NCBI GenBank assembly: GCA_035544495.1 | Contig: DATKEU010000030.1 | Coordinates: 1 to 7,098 of the forward strand | Length of the DNA stretch: 7,098 nucleotides | Reading direction: 5' to 3' | Source of the DNA: DATKEU01 sp035544495 | GTDB taxonomy: Bacteria > Myxococcota_A > Polyangia > Fen-1088 | Shown: piece by piece, positions 1 to 5,516 of the stretch | How positions within the stretch are numbered: the stretch's first letter is position 1 | How the letters are laid out: each line of letters starts with the position of its first letter | The notes under the pieces: model-generated | What the model was told of the DNA's origin: nothing | Seen by the model: the letters and a program-made list of their open reading frames with translations, nothing else | Databases searched by the model: none | Position numbers and translations under genes: made by a program

Positions 1-728
1 TGTCGCAGGCGTTTCTCGCGGGCGCGTCGGCGCAACTGCGCAACATGGCGACGGTCGGCGGCAACCTGATGCAGCGCACGCGCTGCGCGTACTTCCGCGA
101 CGTGGGCGTGGCCGCGTGCAACAAGCGCGCGCCCGGGTCGGGTTGCGCCGCGCGCGGCGGGTGGACACGCATGCACGCGGTGCTCGGGGGCAGCGAGCAC
201 TGCATCGCCGTTCACCCGTCGGACATGTGCGTGGCGCTGCTGGCGCTGGACGCGGTCGTGCACACGCGCCGCCGCCAGGACCGGCGCGCGATCGCCATGG
301 CCGATCTGCATGTCGAGCCTGGCGATCACCCGGAGCGCGAGAGCCTCCTCGATCCCGGCGAGCTGATCACGCACGTGGTGCTGCCGCGCGCGCCGTTCGC
401 CGCCCGGTCTCGCTATGTGAAGGTGCGCGACCGGGCGTCGTACGCCTTCGCGCTGGCGTCGGCGGCGGCGGCGCTGGACGTGGCGGGCGACGGCGCCATC
501 CGGGCGGCCCGCGTCGCGCTGGGCGGCGTGGCCACCAAGCCCTGGCGCTGCCCGGAGGTGGAGAGCGCCCTCGTCGGCCAGCGCGCCGCGCGCGGCGTGT
601 TCGTGCGCGCGGCCGCCCTGGCCCTGCGCGACGCCCGCCCGTTGCCCGACAACGCCTTCAAGGTCGAGCTCGGGCGCCGCACGATCGTCCGCGCGCTGGA
701 GCGCGCCGCGGGGGTCGCGCCGGCATGA
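1..728 (+). CDS. paoB: Aldehyde oxidoreductase FAD-binding subunit, PaoB/YagS-like (5' partial)
   Basis: This is the FAD subunit of a three-subunit molybdenum hydroxylase; it takes electrons from the Fe-S clusters and passes them to an acceptor. The gene enters the window already open: the phase starts at base 3 and 241 residues are visible, so roughly 75 N-terminal residues are missing if it matches the E. coli protein (about 318). The visible part begins with the flavin-site motif LRNMATVGGNL. It continues with a cysteine-bearing insert (Cys codons at 84, 117, 144 and 201, in contexts CAYFRD, CNKR, PGSGC and HCIAVHPSDM), the segment known in PaoB to hold a 4Fe-4S cluster. From about base 403 the CO-dehydrogenase-flavoprotein C-terminal domain follows (YVKVRDRASYAFAL, then VALGGVATKPW). 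The stop overlaps the next start as ATGA. The ATG at base 45 is internal to the conserved flavin motif and is not the real start. Family assignment is firm; the natural substrate is not shown by the sequence. Confidence 0.93.
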   Translation, partial: SQAFLAGASAQLRNMATVGGNLMQRTRCAYFRDVGVAACNKRAPGSGCAARGGWTRMHAVLGGSEHCIAVHPSDMCVALLALDAVVHTRRRQDRRAIAMADLHVEPGDHPERESLLDPGELITHVVLPRAPFAARSRYVKVRDRASYAFALASAAAALDVAGDGAIRAARVALGGVATKPWRCPEVESALVGQRAARGVFVRAAALALRDARPLPDNAFKVELGRRTIVRALERAAGVAPA

Positions 729-2956
729 GCGCGCCCCGCGTGACCAATGGCGCGACGCCGGTGCTGGGCCACGGCGTCGATCGGCTGGACGGGCCGCTGA
801 AGGTCAGCGGGCGCGCGCCGTACGCGCCGGAGACACCGGTCAGCAACGCCTGCTACGCGGTCATCGTCGGCAGCACCGTCACCGTCGGACGCGTCGCCGG
901 CATCGACGCCGGCGCCGCCCGGCGCGCGCCCGGCGTCTGGCTGGTGCTGACCCACGAGAACGCGCCCCGCCTGCAGGGGCGCGAGCGCGCCAGCGGCGAG
1001 CGCGTGCTGCAGCTGTTGCAGGACGATCGCGTCGTCTACAACGACCAGCCCGTGGCGGTGGTCGTGGCCGACACGCTGGAGCGCGCGCAGCACGCCGCGC
1101 GCTTGATCGAGGTCAAGTACGAGGGCGGCTCCGCGCCCAACGTCGACATCGCCGTCGAGCGGTCGCCGGCCTACGCGCCCGAGAAGACCCCGCGCGGCCC
1201 CGCCGACTGGCACAAGGGCGACGTCGAAGCGGCGCTGTCCGGCGCGGCGGTGCGCGTGGACCAGACGTACTCGACGCCGACGGAGAACCACAACCCGATG
1301 GAGCCGCACGGCACCGTCGTGGTCTGGCGCGGCGACGATCACCTGACCGTCTACGATTCCACGCAGGGGGTGTTCAACGTGCGCCGGCGGCTGGCGTCGC
1401 TGTTCGGCCTGCGCCCCGCCAACGTGCGGGTCATCTCGCTGTTCATTGGCGGCGGGTTCGGCTGCAAGGGGACGCCCTGGTCGCACGTGGCGCTGGCGGC
1501 GATGGCGGCGCGCGCGGCGGGTCGTCCGGTGCGCCTGTCCCTGACGCGGCACCAGATGTTCTCGCTGGTCGGTCACCGGCCGGTGACGCGCCAGCGGGTC
1601 GCGCTGGGGGCCGATCGCCACGGGCGCCTTCTGGCCATGCGCCACGACGTCACGTCGGCCACGTCGCGCTTCGACGAGTTCGTCGAGCCCGCCGCCGGCC
1701 AGACCCGGATGCTGTACGCCTGCCCCAACATCGCCACGTCCCATCGCCTGGTCCGCCTGGACATCCCGACGCCCACGTTCACGCGCGCGCCCGGCGAGGC
1801 GCCGGGCAGCTTCGCGCTGGAGTCGGCGATGGACGAGCTGGCGGTGGCGCTGGAGATCGATCCGCTGGAGCTGCGCCTGCGCAACCATGCCGAGACCGAT
1901 CCGGAGAGCGGGCGCCCCTTCGCCAGCAAATCGCTGCGCGCCTGTTACCGGCTGGGGGCGGCGCGCTTCGGCTGGGAGCGGCGGTCGGCGCGCCCGCGCT
2001 CGATGCGCGACGGGCGCGAGTTGATCGGCTGGGGGATGGCGACGGCGACGTATCCGGCGAACCAGGGGGCGGCCTCGGCGCTGGTGCGCGTGAACGCCGA
2101 CGGCACGGCGGTGGTGGAGACGGGATCGCAGGACATCGGCACCGGCACGTACACGATCCTGGCCCAGATCGCCGCCGACGAGCTGGGCCTTCCGATCGAT
2201 CGCGTGCACGTCCAGCTGGGCGACACCGATCTGCCCGAGGCGCCGATGTCTGCCGGATCGCGCACCGCCGCCAGCGTCGGGCCGGCGGTCAAGGGCGCGG
2301 CGGCGGCGGCACGCGCGAAGCTGATCGCGCTGGCGGTGGCAGACAAGGCATCGCCGCTGCACGGGCTGCCGGAGAAGGACGCGGCGGTCGCGGGCGGGCG
2401 GGTGATCGCACGCGACCAGCCGGCGCGCGGCGAGACCTTCGCCGCGCTGCTGGGACGGGCCGGGCAGCCGGAGATCGCAGGCCTGTACCATTCGGAGGAG
2501 AAGCCGGAACGCAAGAGCTTCGCCCACCACTCGTTCGGCGCCCAGTTCGCCGAGGTGCGCGTCGACGAGGATCTGGGCGAGGTGCGGGTGGCCCGCCTGG
2601 TGGGCGCGTTCGCGGGCGGCAAGATCCTGAACGCCAAGACCGCGCGCAACCAGCTGATGGGCGGCATGGTGTGGGGGATCGGGATGGCGTTGCTGGAGGA
2701 GACCCGCCGCGATCACCGCAGCGGCCGCGTGGTGACGCGCGATCTCGCCGACTATCACGTGCCGGTCAACCGCGACGTGCCCGCCATCGACGTCATCACC
2801 GTCGAGGAAGAGGATCCGCACGTCAACGACGTGGGGGCCAAGGGCCTGGGCGAGATCGGCAACACCGGCATCGCCGCCGCCATCGCCAACGCCGTCTACC
2901 AAGCCACCGGCACGCGCGTTCGCGACCTGCCCATCACCTTGGACAAGCTCCTTTGA
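725..2956 (+). CDS. paoC: Aldehyde oxidoreductase molybdopterin-binding catalytic subunit, PaoC/YagR-like
   Basis: This 743-residue protein is the large catalytic subunit of a xanthine-oxidase-family enzyme, likely oxidising aldehydes to acids at a Mo centre. Length matches YagR (about 732). The N-terminal aldehyde-oxidase a/b hammerhead domain spans roughly residues 20 to 135. The Mo-binding domain follows, with MEPHGTV (Glu193), the QG pair at Gln214, GGGFGCKG (243-249), the RAPGEAPGSF stretch from Arg354, GSQDIGTGTYT (Gln469), and the catalytic base Glu710 in GAKGLGEIG near the C-terminus. All the residues expected for activity are present. The start at 725 is chosen because it sits in an ATGA overlap with the FAD gene and because upstream in-frame sequence back to base 116 is only a shadow of that gene. 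No signal peptide is present; in E. coli the complex is exported by a Tat signal on the small subunit, which is outside this window. The cysteine in GGGFGCKG occupies a position that varies in the family. Confidence 0.95.
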   Translation: MSAPRVTNGATPVLGHGVDRLDGPLKVSGRAPYAPETPVSNACYAVIVGSTVTVGRVAGIDAGAARRAPGVWLVLTHENAPRLQGRERASGERVLQLLQDDRVVYNDQPVAVVVADTLERAQHAARLIEVKYEGGSAPNVDIAVERSPAYAPEKTPRGPADWHKGDVEAALSGAAVRVDQTYSTPTENHNPMEPHGTVVVWRGDDHLTVYDSTQGVFNVRRRLASLFGLRPANVRVISLFIGGGFGCKGTPWSHVALAAMAARAAGRPVRLSLTRHQMFSLVGHRPVTRQRVALGADRHGRLLAMRHDVTSATSRFDEFVEPAAGQTRMLYACPNIATSHRLVRLDIPTPTFTRAPGEAPGSFALESAMDELAVALEIDPLELRLRNHAETDPESGRPFASKSLRACYRLGAARFGWERRSARPRSMRDGRELIGWGMATATYPANQGAASALVRVNADGTAVVETGSQDIGTGTYTILAQIAADELGLPIDRVHVQLGDTDLPEAPMSAGSRTAASVGPAVKGAAAAARAKLIALAVADKASPLHGLPEKDAAVAGGRVIARDQPARGETFAALLGRAGQPEIAGLYHSEEKPERKSFAHHSFGAQFAEVRVDEDLGEVRVARLVGAFAGGKILNAKTARNQLMGGMVWGIGMALLEETRRDHRSGRVVTRDLADYHVPVNRDVPAIDVITVEEEDPHVNDVGAKGLGEIGNTGIAAAIANAVYQATGTRVRDLPITLDKLL

Positions 2957-2968
2957 CCCCCTGACCGC

Positions 2969-2974
2969 GAAAGG
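2969..2974 (+). promoter_or_regulatory. Ribosome binding site of the XdhC-like gene
   Basis: GAAAGG lies 7 bases before the ATG at 2982, within the 25-base gap after the catalytic subunit. It supports that start and shows this gene is initiated independently, although it probably sits in the same transcript. Confidence 0.7.
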
Positions 2975-2981
2975 CCCCGCC

Positions 2982-4175
2982 ATGAGCGAGATCAAGTCCG
3001 TCGCCGCCGCCTCGATGGCCCTGCGCCAGCAAGGCCAGCCGTTCCTGCTCGCCACCGTCGTCGCCGTGCACGGATCGTCTTACCGGCGGCCGGGCGCGCG
3101 CCTGGTCATCGCCGATGATCGGCGCGTGGCCGGGTCGGTCAGCGGCGGCTGCCTGGAACAGGAGCTGATCCGGCGCGGCTGGTGGCACACGCGCGAGACC
3201 GGCGCGGCGCTGCTGTCCTTCGACTCGCGCTTGGGTGCAGAGCTGGACGGCGGGCCCCAGGCCCGCACCGGCTGCGGCGGCGTCGTCGAGATCCTCGTCG
3301 AGCAGGTGCGGCCCGACGCCGCCGCCAACCCCCTCGAGCTGGTCGAGGCCGCCGTGAACGGCGAGGCGGAGATCGACATGCTGACGGTCTATCGATCCAC
3401 GCGGCCCGGGCTGCCGGTCGGCGCGCGGCGGGTCATCCCGGCGCGCGGCGCGGGACAGCCGGCGGCGGTGCGCGCCGCGACGCCGGGGCCCATGGCCACA
3501 CTGGTTGAGCGAGCGCGCTTCGCGCTGGCGGCGGCCGGTGATCGGACCTTCGCCCACGTCGAGCTGCCGGATGGCAGCGTGCAGGCGCTGGCCGAGCGCT
3601 TGCGCCCGCCGCCGCACCTCTTTGTCTTCGGAGGCGGGCCCGACGCCGCGCCCCTTGTCGCGATGACGGCGGGGCTGGGGTGGAGCTGCACGGTGTGGGA
3701 TCCGCAGGCGCGCTTCTCCAGCCGGACCCGCTTCGCCGGCGCGGACCAGATATGCAGCGGCGATCTCGGCGCCGTGCGGACACGTGTCGACGCCAGCGCG
3801 CGACCGCTGGCGGTGGTGATGGCGCACGACTTCGACCACGACGCGCGGGCGCTGGCGATGCTGCTGCCATCGCGGGCCCTTTACATCGGGGTGCTGGGCC
3901 CGCGACGGCGCACCGAGCGCCTGCTGGCCGCCGTTCCGCCATCGCCGGCGCGCGACGAGCGCGCGCGCCGCCTGCACGCGCCCGTGGGTCTGCCCATCGG
4001 GGCCGAGACCGCCGACGAGATCGCGCTGGCCATCGTGGCGGAGGCGCAGGCGGTGCTGGCGGGCGCCGCGCTGGCGCGGGCGCGCGCGCCTGGACGGCCG
4101 CGTTCCCGACACGCGCCGCCCGGATGCAAGGCGGCCGACGCGCGCAGCCCCCAGCTGCTGGAGGCGACGCCATGA
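2982..4175 (+). CDS. paoD: XdhC/CoxI family molybdenum cofactor maturation protein (PaoD-like)
   Basis: This 397-residue protein belongs to the XdhC family, cytosolic chaperones that bind the molybdenum cofactor, promote its sulfuration and insert it into the partner enzyme without becoming part of it. The N-terminal XdhC_CoxI domain (about residues 8 to 95) carries VVAVHGSSYRRPGAR and VSGGCLE, including Cys57. A linker region follows. The C-terminal Rossmann-like XdhC_C domain starts at HLFVFGGGPDAAPLV (212-226) and continues through MAHDFDHD (His282), LYIGVLGPRRR (300-310) and GLPIGAETADEIA (336-348). Family members usually have a proline where Ala344 stands. About 30 residues after the conserved domain form a basic, Pro-rich tail of no clear function, and its last codons overlap the mocA start by an ATGA. 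Position directly after the catalytic subunit matches E. coli, where paoD follows paoABC and is needed for active enzyme. The xdhC name would fit equally well. Confidence 0.93.
   Translation: MSEIKSVAAASMALRQQGQPFLLATVVAVHGSSYRRPGARLVIADDRRVAGSVSGGCLEQELIRRGWWHTRETGAALLSFDSRLGAELDGGPQARTGCGGVVEILVEQVRPDAAANPLELVEAAVNGEAEIDMLTVYRSTRPGLPVGARRVIPARGAGQPAAVRAATPGPMATLVERARFALAAAGDRTFAHVELPDGSVQALAERLRPPPHLFVFGGGPDAAPLVAMTAGLGWSCTVWDPQARFSSRTRFAGADQICSGDLGAVRTRVDASARPLAVVMAHDFDHDARALAMLLPSRALYIGVLGPRRRTERLLAAVPPSPARDERARRLHAPVGLPIGAETADEIALAIVAEAQAVLAGAALARARAPGRPRSRHAPPGCKAADARSPQLLEATP
4160..4164 (+). promoter_or_regulatory. Ribosome binding site that fixes the mocA start
   Basis: GGAGG sits 7 bases before the ATG at 4172, inside the last codons of the XdhC-like gene. 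This strong site decides for 4172 over the long upstream in-frame extension, which only mirrors the XdhC coding sequence. Confidence 0.75.
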
Positions 4176-4780
4176 TCGCTGGCCACGCGCGCATCGGCTG
4201 CGTCGTGATGGCGGCCGGTGCCAGCCGGCGCATGGGGCTGCCCAAGCAGCTGCTGCGCTTTCGCGGGCGGCCGCTCTTGCTGCGGGCGGTGCAGGCGGCC
4301 CAGCACAGCGCCGCCACGCTGTCGGCGGTCGTGCTGGGCGCCAGCCGCGATCGCGTCGCGCGGGCGATCGCCGGGACCGGCATCGAGACCGTGGACAACG
4401 CCGACTGGCGGCAAGGGATGTCGTCGTCGGTGCGGGCGGCGGTGGCGTGGGCGCGGATGCGGGACTGCGACGGCCTGCTCCTGGCCGTGGGCGATCAGCC
4501 GCACCTCACCTCGGAGCACCTGGACGCGCTGATCGCGGCGTCGGCCGGCGCCACGCGCATCGCCGCGTCGGCGTACGACGACGTGCTGGGCGTGCCGGCG
4601 CTGTTCCCCTGGGAGATGTTCCAGCGCCTGGAGTCGCTGTCCGGCGACGCGGGCGCGCGCGCGCTGTTGCAGCACCTGGCGTTCCGCGTGGTGTCGGTGC
4701 CGTGGCCCGAGGGAGCGGCGGACATCGACCGGCCGAGCGATCTCGCCGGCGCCGAGGCTTTCATTGCCGCCCGCGAATGA
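4172..4780 (+). CDS. mocA: Molybdenum cofactor cytidylyltransferase, MocA-like
   Basis: This 202-residue nucleotidyltransferase should join a nucleotide to Mo-molybdopterin, giving the dinucleotide cofactor used by molybdenum hydroxylases. The N-terminal loop reads VVMAAGASRRMGLPKQLL (residues 11 to 28); AAG in this loop is typical of CTP-using MocA, whereas GTP-using MobA normally has AGG. Further MocA-like marks are DNADWRQGMSSSVRAA (75-90), the metal-binding Asp108 in GDQPHLT, the GVPALF segment and SGDAGARALL motif typical of the family's C-terminal half, and ADIDRPSDL close to the end. The length is normal for MocA. The start overlaps the XdhC-like stop by ATGA and has its own strong ribosome binding site. 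Being last in a hydroxylase operon implies it serves that enzyme. Cytidine specificity is inferred from motifs and context; a purC-like or MobA function is much less likely. Confidence 0.9.
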   Translation: MIAGHARIGCVVMAAGASRRMGLPKQLLRFRGRPLLLRAVQAAQHSAATLSAVVLGASRDRVARAIAGTGIETVDNADWRQGMSSSVRAAVAWARMRDCDGLLLAVGDQPHLTSEHLDALIAASAGATRIAASAYDDVLGVPALFPWEMFQRLESLSGDAGARALLQHLAFRVVSVPWPEGAADIDRPSDLAGAEAFIAARE

Positions 4781-5455
4781 TCAGGGGCCGGTCGGGTGTT
4801 CATTCACCCGGTCCTCGTCATCGAAGGCGGAACCGGCGATGGCGTGATCGGCGACGGGATGGCGATCGATCGTGTCCTGCCAGTCGTCGCGCGTCGGGTT
4901 GGCCGTCGAGGATCCGGTCGCCGAGGATCCGCCGCCGTCCAGCATCCCACCGTCGGGTAGCGCCGCGATCGGGTTCGCGGACGCCGCGACCGCGCCGGCG
5001 ACGGTCGGCGGCGGCGGGATGGGAAGGTCGCCGTCGGGACCGCCGTCTCTCGGCAGCGGCACCCCTGCTGTCGCGGGCGGGTTCGCGGTCGCGACAAGGA
5101 TCGGCGGCGCGGGCGATGCGGCGACGGGCGACGTGGCCACGGGCGCGGGCGACGCGGCCACAGGCGCGGGCGACGCGGCCACGGGCGCGGCCGACGCAAG
5201 CGATGGCGCAGGCGACGCGGCCGGCGGCGGCGCAGGCGACGCGGCCGGCGCGTCCTCTGGCGTTGCGCGCGAGAGCAGCTGGGACGCTGGGGCTGGCGCT
5301 GGCAACGCCGCCTCCCCGTTCCGGGAAAGTGCCTGGCCGGCGCCGGCGCGTGGTGGCGCGTCCGGCCCGCAGCGATTCAGGGTCACCCCCGCCGTGAAAA
5401 CCAGCGCGAGCAACAGACCCGAGCCCAACCAGAAACCGCTCCCTCTCCCAACCAC
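4781..5455 (-). CDS. Unknown membrane-anchored protein rich in Pro and Ala
   Basis: No family is recognised in this 224-residue protein. A short basic N-terminus precedes one hydrophobic segment (about residues 8 to 26), so it is probably anchored in the inner membrane with the rest outside the cytoplasm. Cys29 follows the segment, but LNRC is not a lipobox, so a lipoprotein is unlikely. Residues about 50 to 130 are Pro/Ala/Ser-rich with repeated AASPAP units, which suggests an extended linker. The last 40 residues are different in character: acidic and polar, with WQDTIDRHP, DHAIAGSAFDDEDR and NEHP, perhaps a small functional tail. The start given is GTG, the first available after an in-frame stop, with only a weak upstream site. 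A TTG at 5428 has a better purine-rich site (GGGAG, 5439-5443) and would also keep the membrane segment. It lies 61 bases after the amylase gene on the same strand and ends exactly at the mocA stop. Opposite-strand reading gives only Gly/Ala-rich text. Confidence 0.68.
   Translation of the reverse strand: MVGRGSGFWLGSGLLLALVFTAGVTLNRCGPDAPPRAGAGQALSRNGEAALPAPAPASQLLSRATPEDAPAASPAPPPAASPAPSLASAAPVAASPAPVAASPAPVATSPVAASPAPPILVATANPPATAGVPLPRDGGPDGDLPIPPPPTVAGAVAASANPIAALPDGGMLDGGGSSATGSSTANPTRDDWQDTIDRHPVADHAIAGSAFDDEDRVNEHPTGP
4907..4931. repeat. Short 15-base direct repeat
   Basis: The 10-base string CGAGGATCCG occurs at 4907-4916 and again at 4922-4931, a 15-base period. On the minus strand it codes for a Gly/Ser/Ala/Thr stretch with GSS recurring. 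It is a minor local duplication that keeps the frame. Confidence 0.6.
5109..5250. repeat. Degenerate tandem repeats of 21 to 24 bases inside the unknown protein gene
   Basis: Two adjacent 21-base units (5141-5161 and 5162-5182) differ at a single base. Two identical 22-base copies lie 24 bases apart (5205-5226 and 5229-5250), with more diverged units between and before them. On the minus strand the units encode VAASPAP/PPAASPAP. Their length is a multiple of three, so gain or loss of a unit would keep the reading frame. Confidence 0.8.
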
Positions 5456-5516
5456 ATATGAAACCTAACGCCCACATCGAGGGGGACAAGCCGGGCGTGA
5501 TCGATTGCGCCAGCGT
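5456..5516. other. 61-base gap between the two minus-strand genes
   Basis: The gap is less GC-rich than its surroundings. It contains a possible 6-base stem (5468-5473 with 5493-5498) around a 19-base loop, not followed by a T-run on the minus strand. No convincing terminator or promoter is seen, so the unknown gene may be read through from the amylase gene. Confidence 0.4.

Noticed and set aside
116..724. Upstream in-frame extension of the catalytic subunit
   Set aside because: The extension is Arg/Gly/Ala-rich shadow text of the FAD subunit. The hydroxylase homology begins right after the ATG at 725, which also has the ATGA overlap.
413..3055. An 880-codon open frame on the minus strand opposite the FAD, catalytic and chaperone genes
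   Set aside because: Its translation is Arg/Ala/His-rich without any recognisable motif, and it lies opposite genes with intact family motifs. Long antisense frames are expected at this GC content.
3680..4171. Upstream in-frame extension of the MocA-like protein
   Set aside because: It reads through the conserved C-terminal domain of the XdhC-like gene in another frame, while GGAGG plus the ATG at 4172 give a normal-length MocA.
5109..5250. CRISPR-like regularity in the 21/24-base repeats
   Set aside because: The units are directly adjacent with no unique spacers, and they encode a Pro/Ala linker in frame.
5383..5457. A 24-codon minus-strand frame starting at the ATG at 5457
   Set aside because: It overlaps the start of the unknown gene in another frame, is very short, and shows no good ribosome binding site of its own.
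4872..5468. Plus-strand Gly/Ala/Asp-rich frame opposite the unknown protein
   Set aside because: It has no signal, membrane segment or domain, and its GDAATGA-type text is simply the complement of the AASPAP repeats. The minus-strand frame has a sensible anchor and ends neatly at the mocA stop. The choice is probable rather than certain.
5468..5498. Possible hairpin terminator after the amylase
   Set aside because: The stem is only 6 pairs with a 19-base loop and there is no T-run after it on the minus strand.
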